DNA from: Ralstonia sp. SET104
GTDB taxonomy: Bacteria; Pseudomonadota; Gammaproteobacteria; Burkholderiales; Burkholderiaceae
Length of the DNA stretch: 64,000 bases
Direction of reading: 5' to 3'
NCBI RefSeq assembly: GCF_003851545.1
Contig: NZ_BHVX01000006.1
Span: 124,001-188,000, forward strand
Shown: piece by piece, positions 1 to 7,303 of the stretch
How the letters are laid out: the number at the start of each line of letters is the position of its first letter
Position numbering within the stretch: position 1 is the first letter of the stretch
Notes under the pieces: model-generated
The model's database searches: none
What the model was told of the DNA's origin: nothing
What the model saw: only the letters and a program-made list of their open reading frames with translations
Program-made: the position numbers and the translations under genes

Positions 1-194
1 GGGGAAGGTGCGGGCGAAGGCGTCGGCGTTGAACCGCTGCCGTTGTTAGTCGCGCCGCCACCGTTGCTGGTCGACCCACCGCCGTTTGAACCGCCCAACG
101 AGCCGCCGAGATCGCCGGAGCCTGAGCTTGCGCAACCGCCCAATACCAGCAGGCTTGCCATGGTGGCGGCCAGGCACTTGATGTTCTTATTCAT
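1..194 (-). CDS. Gly/Ser-rich secreted lipoprotein (5' part, runs off the window)
   Basis: Only the first 64 codons are present. The protein starts MNKNIKCLAA, has a hydrophobic signal segment and a lipobox VLGGC with the lipidated Cys at residue 21, then a low-complexity chain of Gly, Ser, Asn and Thr passing into Thr-Pro and Ser-Pro repeats. This is a type II signal peptide followed by a disordered or collagen-like tail, so the product is probably an outer-membrane-anchored surface protein. The start is supported by GGGAG 8 bases upstream. It diverges from a similar lipoprotein gene at 682-1749 and has its own sigma-54 promoter at 270-285. That pairing beside a Tad pilus locus suggests a shared surface or adhesion role, which is inference. 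No specific function can be assigned. Confidence 0.75.
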   Translation of the reverse strand, partial: MNKNIKCLAATMASLLVLGGCASSGSGDLGGSLGGSNGGGSTSNGGGATNNGSGSTPTPSPAPS

Positions 195-269
195 GATGGA
201 TCTCCCGTTTTAAAAGTCCGCTTTAGTAAGCTGGAAAATGTCCCACTGTCGATGTGGGTGGCCGGACTC

Positions 270-285
270 TGCAAACGGTGTGCCA
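270..285 (-). promoter_or_regulatory. Sigma-54 (-24/-12) promoter for the leftward lipoprotein gene
   Basis: On the minus strand the site reads TGGCACACCGTTTGCA, with the invariant GG and GC separated by exactly 10 bases. The sigma-54 consensus is TGGCAC-N5-TTGCA. A transcription start near 260 would give a leader of about 65 bases before the ATG at 194. A sigma-54 enhancer-binding protein is encoded at 13570-14958. Confidence 0.75.
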
Positions 286-293
286 TGCCGCCA

Positions 294-314
294 TCATTAC
301 GCAATCCGTAATGA
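294..314. promoter_or_regulatory. Inverted repeat, candidate activator site
   Basis: TCATTACG and CGTAATGA form perfect 8-base arms around a 5-base spacer. The site lies just upstream of the leftward sigma-54 promoter and shares a TTAC/GTAA core with the repeat at 458-474. Confidence 0.45.
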
Positions 315-391
315 GATATCTTGATTTGCGTGGTTTGGTCCTTAGAAAATGGATGGATTGTGAAAATTAACCAGAATAAGGGATTTACTCA

Positions 392-407
392 CCCTACTTG
401 AGTAGGG
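392..407. promoter_or_regulatory. Inverted repeat CCCTACT-TG-AGTAGGG, candidate enhancer site
   Basis: The two 7-base arms are perfect and separated by two bases. The centre lies about 115 bases upstream of the leftward sigma-54 promoter and about 195 bases upstream of the rightward one. Those are usual distances for the upstream activating site of an enhancer-binding protein. Confidence 0.5.
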
Positions 408-457
408 GTCGCCCATCCGTTTGCGGGGTTATGTTGGTGATGAATATGTTCCGTGTC

Positions 458-474
458 ACGTTACGTTGTAACGT
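458..474. promoter_or_regulatory. Inverted repeat ACGTTAC-GTT-GTAACGT
   Basis: Perfect 7-base arms surround a 3-base spacer. The GTAAC core recurs downstream in two GGGGTAAC copies (494-501 and 518-525). This is a candidate regulator site for the divergent lipoprotein promoters. Confidence 0.45.
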
Positions 475-595
475 CCGGAACGCGAACTTCGCAGGGGTAA
501 CGCGCTATCTTTGTATTGGGGTAACACCTGAGGCGTGGCCCGCAGAGTCAATATCTACGCTGTCCCTTGAAAACCGAGCACTGTTTCTAACGCGC

Positions 596-611
596 TGGCA
601 TGCCATTTGCA
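596..611 (+). promoter_or_regulatory. Sigma-54 (-24/-12) promoter for the rightward lipoprotein gene
   Basis: TGGCATGCCATTTGCA matches the sigma-54 consensus, with GG and GC exactly 10 bases apart. The expected transcription start is near 622, giving a leader of about 60 bases before the ATG at 682. It mirrors the minus-strand promoter at 270-285. Confidence 0.75.
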
Positions 612-681
612 AAATGTGGCCCGCAGTCCGCAGTACCGAGCTCAGACATCAAGACACATCATTCCAAGAAGGGGACGGACC

Positions 682-1749
682 ATGACTCACATTCGACACT
701 CCATGCGCGTTGCACCATTGGCCTGCGCTGTTGCCGCGCTCATGCTGGCGGCTTGTTCTTCGGGAGGCTCGGGCTCGGGAAGCTCGCCTACCGCGAATCC
801 GAACGATGTGACGGGCGTGACGCCCGTTGGCAAGGTGGCCAACGGCGGCGGCAACACGGTGGTCGCTACGGGGCAGGCGGTCAGCAGCCTGGGTGCGACG
901 CTGCAGAACGCCAATATTCCGGGCTTGTCTGACCAGTCCAAGGCCGGCCTTGGCGGCACGGTTGGCAATGCAGGCAAGGCCGTCAGCGACCTCGGCCTGG
1001 GTGTGCAGACCGGTCTTGGCAAGATGGGCCAGAACCCGAACCCGGTCGGTACGACGGTGGCCAGCACCGGCAACGTGGTGACCGATGTTGGTCAGGCTAC
1101 GGTGAGCGCCGGTTCGCTCGTGCAAGGTCTGGGCCAAGGTTCGGGCGCACCGCTTGCGCCGGTCACCCAGCCGGTCGGCGGTGGCGTGCAGCAGGTCGGC
1201 CAGGCAGTGATTGGTGGCGGCACGATGCTGGGAAGCGCGCTGTCTTCGGGCGCGGTTCAGCAGGTGACGCAGCAACTCAGCACGGCCATCGTGCCGGTCA
1301 CGACGCAACTGACCAGTGCCACGCAAACCGGCGGCGACGCAACCGGCCTGGGTGGCCCATTTAATTCGTTGCTGGGCACCGTTGGCGGTGGCGTGGCTGG
1401 CGCCGGCAACACCATCACCGGGACAGGTGTGCCGGTGGTGTCGAACCTGGGGCCCGTGGTCACCTCCGTCGGGGCGACTGTGGCGGCGATCGGCGGTGTT
1501 GCAACGGCTGGCGGCGCATCGGGCAGCAACCCCCTCAGCGGCCTGCCGGGCGGCGTTGGCGGTAGCGGTGGCAACCCGCTGGCGCCCCTGACCGGTCTCC
1601 TGGGCGGCGCGGCAGGCAGTTCCAACCCGCTGGCGCCCGTCACCGGCCTGCTGGGCGGCGCGACCGGCGCGGCCGGCGGCACATCAGGCAGCAGCCCTCT
1701 GGCTCCTGTCACCAACTTGCTGGGCGGCGTTGGCAGCCTGGCGCACTGA
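682..1749 (+). CDS. Gly/Thr/Val-rich collagen-like lipoprotein at the Tad locus
   Basis: This 355-residue protein has a lipoprotein signal peptide with the lipidated Cys at residue 25 (lipobox LAAC), followed by a low-complexity body rich in Gly, Val, Thr, Ala, Asn and Gln. The C-terminal quarter repeats a unit close to NPLAPVTGLLGG three times (about bases 1569-1731). Such proteins are often annotated as collagen-like triple-helix repeat proteins, but strict Gly-X-Y periodicity is not obvious here. The ATG at 682 is preferred because AAGAAGGGG lies upstream and the signal peptide starts there. An upstream ATG at 607 would add 25 residues ahead of it. A sigma-54 promoter lies 71-86 bases upstream and a terminator follows at 1774-1814, so it is probably monocistronic. 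Its role is unknown; a surface or matrix role alongside the pilus is plausible. Confidence 0.8.
   Translation: MTHIRHSMRVAPLACAVAALMLAACSSGGSGSGSSPTANPNDVTGVTPVGKVANGGGNTVVATGQAVSSLGATLQNANIPGLSDQSKAGLGGTVGNAGKAVSDLGLGVQTGLGKMGQNPNPVGTTVASTGNVVTDVGQATVSAGSLVQGLGQGSGAPLAPVTQPVGGGVQQVGQAVIGGGTMLGSALSSGAVQQVTQQLSTAIVPVTTQLTSATQTGGDATGLGGPFNSLLGTVGGGVAGAGNTITGTGVPVVSNLGPVVTSVGATVAAIGGVATAGGASGSNPLSGLPGGVGGSGGNPLAPLTGLLGGAAGSSNPLAPVTGLLGGATGAAGGTSGSSPLAPVTNLLGGVGSLAH
1569..1731 (+). repeat. Three in-gene repeats encoding (N/S)PLAPxTxLLGG
   Basis: Near the 3' end of the lipoprotein gene, three similar units encode NPLAPLTGLLGG, NPLAPVTGLLGG and SPLAPVTNLLGG, separated by Gly/Ala/Ser-rich linkers. 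The DNA of the first two units is close to identical, which suggests recent duplication and possible length variation between strains. Confidence 0.7.
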
Positions 1750-1773
1750 GCAGTACCTGTCTGTGCTCTTGAA

Positions 1774-1814
1774 GGTGCGCGGGCGTGTTCCCGTCGCTCG
1801 CGCATCCTTTTTTT
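1774..1814 (+). terminator. Rho-independent terminator after the lipoprotein gene
   Basis: GGTGCGCG can pair with CGCGCATCC, with one bulged base, and a run of seven T follows at once. It separates the lipoprotein gene from the pilin gene. Confidence 0.65.
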
Positions 1815-2312
1815 GCCTAGACAGAAAATGGGGAGCGTTTGGACCAGCCCCGGGATTAATGGAAAACCCGCTCTTATAATGGATGCAACGTCCACGGAAT
1901 TAAGGGATTTCCATTAGTTTTCAGGGGTCTGGCGAGTTTTTAATAAAAATTAATAGAGAGTTGACTCTAAATCTGGTCAAGTACCTAAATTGGGTTATTT
2001 TTTTTGCGGCGCTGCACGCCTATAAAGCTGTTACGGTGTTACGTGACGTGCGTGACATGCCAGAAAAAATAGATGGACTTGGGGGGCGTGCAGTGGTCGT
2101 TAGGCGATTTTGCGGTGCACAACCGTCTGGTGTGCGTCAATTTCGTTTCCTTGCCGAAACGAGGCAGGCAAAAAAATTTTTTAAGCCTGTGTCATTGCTC
2201 TAAATCCCATACGTTTAATTTTTTTATTAGCAATATGAACTGGCTATGGTCGGAGCGCCAAAAGCCGGTCGAGATCAATACATCCGCGGGCGAGTGCAAA
2301 CAGGAGAGAATC
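1815..2312. other. AT-rich leader region upstream of flp
   Basis: No gene is supported between the terminator and flp. The stretch is clearly more AT-rich than its surroundings, with long T and A runs. Possible sigma-70 elements such as TTGACT at 1961 and TATAAA at 2021 are present, but none has a partner at good spacing. A GG/GC pair near 1993-2007 is spaced 11 bases, one too many for sigma-54. The pilin promoter therefore remains unassigned. Confidence 0.5.
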
Positions 2313-2492
2313 ATGAAAAACGCCGTTCTGAAGTTCCTTCGCGACGAACAAGGTGCCACTGCCGTTGAATACGGCATGATCGCGGGTCTGGTCGCGGCTG
2401 CGATCACACTCATCGTCGGCAAGTTGGGCTCCCAGCTCAACACTGTGTTCGTCAACATCTGCCAGGCCGTCAACAAAGGAACTGCATGCTAG
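2313..2492 (+). CDS. flp: Flp/Fap-type pilin (major Tad pilus subunit)
   Basis: This 59-residue prepilin has a short basic leader ending DEQG, then the processing motif G|ATAVEY with Glu at +5 and Tyr at +6 after the cut at Gly14, then a single hydrophobic segment. These are the signatures of Flp pilins, which are cut by the prepilin peptidase encoded next door and polymerised into Tad pili. The C-terminal part carries two Cys (in NICQAV and at the very end, GTAC) that could form a disulfide. The start is fixed by AGGAGA just upstream. Only one flp copy is visible. Confidence 0.93.
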   Translation: MKNAVLKFLRDEQGATAVEYGMIAGLVAAAITLIVGKLGSQLNTVFVNICQAVNKGTAC

Positions 2493-2501
2493 AGCAGCGC
2501 C

Positions 2502-3053
2502 TTGTATAGCCACGCGGACACCGTTGGTTGGGCAAGTGTCGTAGTTCTCGCCGTTCTTGCAATCACGTGGGACATTCGCTCGCGGCGCGTGCCGAACTGG
2601 CTTGTCGCTGCAGGCGTGGTGCTGTCCATCGTGCTGATCAAGCTCGGCGGGGTCGAGGCACTTGCCTATGACTGGCAAGACTTCTGGCTTGGTGGAGTCA
2701 TCGCATTCGTCGGTTTCCTGCCGCTCTACATGTTGGGCTGGATGGGCGCGGGCGACGTCAAGTTTTTCTCGGTAACCGGGTTGCTGGCCGGCTGGCACGG
2801 CCTGATCGCAGTGTGGCTGGTCTCGAGCCTGATCGCGGGACTGCATGGGCTTGCGATCGTGATGCTGCGCCACTTCGATGTGTCTTCACCTTCCGCATGG
2901 CTGGTGATGCGCATGTGCCCAGCGCTTGAGCGCTGGGACGTCGCGCAAGCCGGACGCCGCGGCATTCCGTATGCGGCCTATATGGCTATCGGATTGCTGT
3001 GCCTGCCGTGGGTGCCCTCCACGATGCGGATGCCCTGGTTGCCGGGCATGTAG
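2502..3053 (+). CDS. cpaA: A24-family prepilin peptidase (TadV/CpaA)
   Basis: This 183-residue polytopic membrane aspartyl protease removes the leader of the Flp prepilin and probably of TadE-like pseudopilins. It has about five hydrophobic segments and the two catalytic aspartates of the family: one in TWDIRSRRVPN near residue 24, the other in the GxGD motif (GAGDVKFF) near residue 85. The only start in reach is TTG at 2502, because an in-frame stop (the flp stop at 2490-2492) closes the frame just upstream. It lies 9 bases after flp, so it is probably co-transcribed. Confidence 0.9.
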   Translation: MYSHADTVGWASVVVLAVLAITWDIRSRRVPNWLVAAGVVLSIVLIKLGGVEALAYDWQDFWLGGVIAFVGFLPLYMLGWMGAGDVKFFSVTGLLAGWHGLIAVWLVSSLIAGLHGLAIVMLRHFDVSSPSAWLVMRMCPALERWDVAQAGRRGIPYAAYMAIGLLCLPWVPSTMRMPWLPGM

Positions 3054-3115
3054 CCAGAAGAATCAAGCATTGAAGAAGAGCCGCAAAGCGGCCCGCCTAT
3101 AAAAAGGAGTCGGCC

Positions 3116-3619
3116 ATGCCGACATTGCGACGGGAACGGGAGGGTGCATGCATGCACCCAAGTGCGCGCAGGCCTGTGGTTCGCCCGCTTGGGCGACGTG
3201 GGAGCCGCGGTGCGGCTTCTGTCGAATTTGCCGTAGTCGTGCCGGTGCTGCTGGCGCTGATGCTGAGCATCGTGTATTACGGCGTGATTCTGGCCATGCA
3301 GCAGGTTCTGACGCTGGCCGCTGAAGAAGGCGCCCGCGCTGCACTGCGCTATCAGTCTTCCAACACACAGCGCGTGGCGGCTGCCTACACGGCCGCCAAC
3401 GCGGCGCTGCCATCTTTCATCAGTGCGCAGGTTGCGACCAACCAGAGCGCATCGCCGTTGGTGGCGTGTCCGACCGTCGCGAGCATGCAATGCCTGAGCG
3501 TCGTGCTCACGCTGCCGGTCACCGCGGGCGCAACGCCACTCCTGCCCGCTATCCCGCTGCTGCCCGTTCCGTCCACGCTGACGGGCTCTGCCGTCGTGCA
3601 GTTGGTGCCGGGTTCGTGA
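3116..3619 (+). CDS. tadE: TadE-family pseudopilin
   Basis: This 167-residue protein has a basic N-terminus, then RGAASVEFAVVVPVLLALML at about residues 30-50. This is the TadE pattern, with a Glu five residues into a hydrophobic helix, followed by a periplasmic domain with a conserved Cys pair (VACPTVASMQC). TadE proteins are minor pseudopilins processed by the A24 peptidase and needed for Tad pilus assembly. The ATG at 3116 has AAGGAG at good spacing. A small hairpin (3080-3092) in the 62-base gap after cpaA may modulate relative expression. Confidence 0.88.
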   Translation: MPTLRREREGACMHPSARRPVVRPLGRRGSRGAASVEFAVVVPVLLALMLSIVYYGVILAMQQVLTLAAEEGARAALRYQSSNTQRVAAAYTAANAALPSFISAQVATNQSASPLVACPTVASMQCLSVVLTLPVTAGATPLLPAIPLLPVPSTLTGSAVVQLVPGS

Positions 3620-3651
3620 CCTTTCTCAGTTCGCTGATTCAAGCCGCCCAG

Positions 3652-4587
3652 ATGACCAGCAAACATCTCCAGATTTTCGCCGCCGCACTTTTGCTGCTTG
3701 CCGCCATTCTTGGCGCCGTGGCGTGGAAGAGCGCGCACCGCCCGCCGACGCCCGTGGCCGTACAGCAAGATGGCAAGACGGTGTATCCCGTTGTTGTCAC
3801 CATAAAGCCGCTCGAGGCCGGCAAGGCCATCACCGCAGATCAGGTGGCCATCGAACGGTTGCCCATCAACCCGACGGATGCGTTTTCCGATGTGACCAAG
3901 GTGGTGGGACGTGAGCCTGTCTTGCCGATTGGCGTGGGTGTGCCGCTGATTGCGTCGCAACTCTCGTCGGGGTTGGCGCAGCAGGTGGAAGCCGGGCAGC
4001 GCGCGATCGCCATCACCGTTGACGAGGTGATCGGGGTGGGCAATCGCGTCATGCCGGGCGACTACGTGGACGTGTTTCTCGTGATGCGCAAGGACGGCCA
4101 GGAGATCGCAGACAGCCAGGCGCGCCTGCTGCTGCCGCACCTGCGCGTGCTGGCGTTTGGCCCGCTGGCCGTCAATGAAGGGCCGCAGAAGCAGCCGGAC
4201 AACAACGCCGTGACGCGCAAGGTTGACCAAGCCAAAACGGCGGTGCTGGCCGTGCCGGTAGAGGCTGTCAGCCAGTTGGCGATGGCACATCAGAGCGGCC
4301 GATTGCTGCTGGCGCTGCGTAACCCCGCAGACGATGCTGAACCGACCATCAAGCCCCAGGACGCCGCGTTGCTGGCCGCCACCAACCGCAACCCGATGGA
4401 CGTTGCACAGGCCGGCGTGTCGCTGGCCAGCCTGACTGGTTTGCCGCGCCGCCCGGCCGCTGTGCAGCCATCGCCGCTGCAGGCGATGGCTGCGGCGCGC
4501 ACTACGGTGCGCAGCAGTGCCGCGAGCACCGCCAACACTGGCATCGAGATCATCCGCGCAGGAAAACGTGAGGAGCAACATGACTGA
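3652..4587 (+). CDS. cpaB: Tad pilus assembly protein CpaB/RcpC
   Basis: This 311-residue protein has one N-terminal membrane anchor (about residues 5-25), then a SAF domain (VTIKPLEAGKAITADQV, about 44-105) and the conserved block IAITVDEVIGVGNRVMPGDY of CpaB/RcpC. It works in the periplasm with the CpaC secretin. An alternative GTG start at 3616 overlaps the tadE stop by four bases and would add 12 residues. Neither start has a strong ribosome-binding site, so the first ATG before the signal anchor is given. The last 8 bases overlap cpaC. Confidence 0.88.
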   Translation: MTSKHLQIFAAALLLLAAILGAVAWKSAHRPPTPVAVQQDGKTVYPVVVTIKPLEAGKAITADQVAIERLPINPTDAFSDVTKVVGREPVLPIGVGVPLIASQLSSGLAQQVEAGQRAIAITVDEVIGVGNRVMPGDYVDVFLVMRKDGQEIADSQARLLLPHLRVLAFGPLAVNEGPQKQPDNNAVTRKVDQAKTAVLAVPVEAVSQLAMAHQSGRLLLALRNPADDAEPTIKPQDAALLAATNRNPMDVAQAGVSLASLTGLPRRPAAVQPSPLQAMAAARTTVRSSAASTANTGIEIIRAGKREEQHD

Positions 4588-5947
4588 TGCCGCCATGGTT
4601 CGCGGTTGGGTGGGTGCACTCGCGTTGGGTTGTGCTGCCTTTGTGTCGACCGCATTTGCTGAGACAGCGCCGGCTGGCCAGACGCTGCACCTGCTGGCCG
4701 GCAGCCAACGCGAAATCCGCCTGGGCAAACCGCTGGAGCGCATTGCCATCGGCAACCCCGAGATTGCCGATGCGCTGCTGCTCAAGGGGCGCAGCGCGGC
4801 CAGCAGCGTGTTGATCATCGCCAAAAAACCGGGCGCCGCCAGCGTGATGGTCTGGACACAAGGCGGCGTCGCGACGACTTACAACGTCCAGGTGGATGCC
4901 GCGGCTCCGCAGCCGGGTGACCCCAATGTCATCGCACAAGGTGATACCGCCGTGGTGTCCGGCTACGCCAAGGACGTCTATGCGCTGGCACGTTCCCGCC
5001 GCGCCGCCACCGCTGCCAGTGGAGGCGAGAAACCCAAGAGCGGCAACGTGATCGACAACACTTCGCTGAATGTGCCCGGCACAGTGCAGGTGGACGTGCG
5101 CGTGGTGGAGTTCAGCAAGACGGTGTTGAAGGAGGCAGGCTTCTCCTTCACGCGCCGAAGGGGGGGATTTGCTTTTGGCACGTTCTCGCCGACGTCGCTG
5201 ACGCAGGCAACGTTTGATCCATCTTCCGGACTGAGCACGCAATCGACCTCGCCGATCAGCTCGGCGTTCAATCTGCTGGCGGGGTCCGTCAGCAAGGGCC
5301 TCTTCGCCAACCTGAGCCTGATCGAATCGAACGGCATGGCGCGCGTGCTGGCCGAGCCCAGCCTGGTTGCACTGTCAGGCCAGAGTGCCAACTTCCTGGC
5401 AGGCGGCGAGATCCCGATTCCCGTGCCGCAAGCGCTGGGAACCACCACCATCGAGTACAAGCCGTTCGGCATTGGGCTGACGGTGTCGCCAACGATCCTG
5501 TCGGAAAACCGCATCGCCCTGAAAGTAGCGCCGGAAGCGAGCGATCTGGACTTCAGCCGCGGCATCACGCTCAACGGCGCGACAGTGCCAGCCATCGTCA
5601 CGCGCCGGGCTGATACCACTGTGGAACTGGGAGACGGCGAGAGCTTCGTCATCGGCGGGCTGGTCAGCCGGTCTACGCTGTCCAATGTCGACAAAGTGCC
5701 GTTCCTGGGCGACGTGCCGATCATCGGGACGTTCTTCAAGCGCCTGAACTACAACCAGGAAGAGCGTGAACTGGTGATCATCGTGACGCCACACCTCGTC
5801 AAGCCGATGGCACGCAATGCACCCATCGACAAGATGCTGCCGGGGCAGAGCGGCGGGCAGGATCGTGATACCGCTGGCGCCCCCGTCTGGCAGCCGTTTG
5901 CGCTGGGGGTGGCGGATCCGGCCATCATGCCTGGGTTCTCGAAGTAA
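4580..5947 (+). CDS. cpaC: Outer-membrane secretin of the Tad system (CpaC/RcpA)
   Basis: This 455-residue secretin forms the outer-membrane channel for the Flp pilus. A signal peptide ends near AFAET. An N-terminal pilus-assembly domain follows (about 30-110; RLGKPLERIAIGNPEIADAL), then a BON-like segment and the type II/III secretin domain (about 180-430) with the typical VPFLGDVPIIGTFF and ELVIIVTPHLV blocks. The ATG has GAGGAG upstream and overlaps the end of cpaB by 8 bases, implying coupled translation. Confidence 0.93.
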   Translation: MTDAAMVRGWVGALALGCAAFVSTAFAETAPAGQTLHLLAGSQREIRLGKPLERIAIGNPEIADALLLKGRSAASSVLIIAKKPGAASVMVWTQGGVATTYNVQVDAAAPQPGDPNVIAQGDTAVVSGYAKDVYALARSRRAATAASGGEKPKSGNVIDNTSLNVPGTVQVDVRVVEFSKTVLKEAGFSFTRRRGGFAFGTFSPTSLTQATFDPSSGLSTQSTSPISSAFNLLAGSVSKGLFANLSLIESNGMARVLAEPSLVALSGQSANFLAGGEIPIPVPQALGTTTIEYKPFGIGLTVSPTILSENRIALKVAPEASDLDFSRGITLNGATVPAIVTRRADTTVELGDGESFVIGGLVSRSTLSNVDKVPFLGDVPIIGTFFKRLNYNQEERELVIIVTPHLVKPMARNAPIDKMLPGQSGGQDRDTAGAPVWQPFALGVADPAIMPGFSK

Positions 5948-5959
5948 GAAGGAGCAGGC

Positions 5960-7303
5960 ATGGATTACTTCCTTCTGCACGGCGGCGTGCGTGCTGGCAT
6001 GCAGGGCGATACCCAGTCGGCAGGTGTGCATCGTTGGCTGGCCGGGGCGATTCGCGAGCTGGGTGTGCTGGTGGCCGAAGCCATCGGCCACGATGCGTTT
6101 ATCGAGCAGATCGGCGCAGTGAACCCCGAAGTGGTGTTCGTGCGCTTTGCGTCGTCCCCCACGCTGATTGATGTGCCTGATCAGGACCAGAAGCTGGGCG
6201 AGGGCACCGACGCGATCAACGAAGCCACGCAACTGGTCGCACAACTCACGCGGCTGTTTCCTGGCCTGCCGCTGGTGGCCGTGGGCTCCGCTGCCGATGG
6301 CCGCGCGATGCTGGCCGCGCTGCGTGCGGGGGTCAAGGATTTCGTTGACGTGGATGGCGCACCTGCCGAGGCCGTGCGCGTTGTGCGCCGCCTGCTGGCA
6401 GAGCGCGCGTCGGCCGAGCCGACCCGTCGCGGTCGCGTGCTGGCCATTCTGGGTGCACGCCCGGGTGTGGGCGCCACCACGTTGGCCACCAACCTTGCCA
6501 CCCTGGTGCGCCGCACGTCTGCCAGCGATGTGATGCTGCTCGACCTTGGCCAGCCGTTGCGCGACGGCGCGCTGTATCTCAACGTGCCGGCCAACTTCCA
6601 TTTTGTTGAGGCCGTGCGTAACCTGCGCCGCTTCGATCAAGTGTTCGTGCAGACCGCGCTGTCGCGGCACCCGAACGGGCTGGCCGTGCTGCCGCTGCCG
6701 ATCTCGCTGGCGGAGATGCGTGACATCTCGTTCTCCGAGGCGCTCGGCCTGCTCAACCGCTTGCGCACGTTCTTTGACCTGCAGGTCGTGGACCTCGGCG
6801 GCTTTGGCAATATTGATTTCATCGCCCAGATCGTCAAGGCCGCTGATGATGTGATGCTGGTGACCGAGCAGAGCGTGGGCGCCATCGTCTCGGCTGCGGA
6901 GCTGATGCAGGAACTCAAAAAGCGCGAGATTGACCGCGACCACCTGCGCCTGACGATTTCGAAGTTCGACACGCGTCTGTCTTTGGACGCGGCGCAGATT
7001 GCCGAGCGGCTGGAGATTTCCTCTGTGCTGACCTTGCCGAACCGCCGTGCGCCGCTGGTGATTGCTTCCAACCAGGGCGCCATGCTGGCCGAAACCCACC
7101 CCGCCGACGCCTACGTGCGTGCGCTGGCCCAGATTGCCCAGACGCTTGGTTACGCCCAGCAGAGTGAACGCACTTTGGGCGTATCGGGCTGGGTGTCTGA
7201 CCTCGGTGCCCGCCTGGGTGGGCGCTTTGGCGGAGGCTCAAAACGCAAGCCGGCAGACGCCGCTGAACTGGATATCGGTACCACCGAACGGAACGCGACA
7301 TGA
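5960..7303 (+). CDS. cpaE: Tad localisation ATPase-like protein CpaE/TadZ
   Basis: This 447-residue protein has an N-terminal receiver-like domain (about 1-140) and a C-terminal MinD/ParA-like domain. The P-loop reads GARPGVGATT at about 165-174, so both lysines of the usual deviant Walker A motif (KGGVGKT) are absent, as in many CpaE/TadZ proteins. These polar localisation factors recruit the rest of the Tad machinery and may bind ATP with weak or no hydrolysis. AAGAAGGAG precedes the ATG. The stop overlaps the cpaF start as ATGA. Confidence 0.9.
   Translation: MDYFLLHGGVRAGMQGDTQSAGVHRWLAGAIRELGVLVAEAIGHDAFIEQIGAVNPEVVFVRFASSPTLIDVPDQDQKLGEGTDAINEATQLVAQLTRLFPGLPLVAVGSAADGRAMLAALRAGVKDFVDVDGAPAEAVRVVRRLLAERASAEPTRRGRVLAILGARPGVGATTLATNLATLVRRTSASDVMLLDLGQPLRDGALYLNVPANFHFVEAVRNLRRFDQVFVQTALSRHPNGLAVLPLPISLAEMRDISFSEALGLLNRLRTFFDLQVVDLGGFGNIDFIAQIVKAADDVMLVTEQSVGAIVSAAELMQELKKREIDRDHLRLTISKFDTRLSLDAAQIAERLEISSVLTLPNRRAPLVIASNQGAMLAETHPADAYVRALAQIAQTLGYAQQSERTLGVSGWVSDLGARLGGRFGGGSKRKPADAAELDIGTTERNAT

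Larger units (their letters stand above)
195..681. other. Divergent regulatory region between two lipoprotein genes
   Basis: No convincing gene lies in these 487 bases. The stretch holds one sigma-54 promoter on each strand (270-285 minus, 596-611 plus) and three perfect inverted repeats (294-314, 392-407, 458-474). It also has two direct copies of GGGGTAAC, at 494-501 and 518-525. The arrangement is what is expected of a shared enhancer region serving two divergent promoters. Confidence 0.7.

Noticed and set aside
1992-2007. Possible sigma-54 promoter upstream of flp
   Set aside because: GG and GC are 11 or 12 bases apart instead of 10 and the flanks are T runs, so it was not called.
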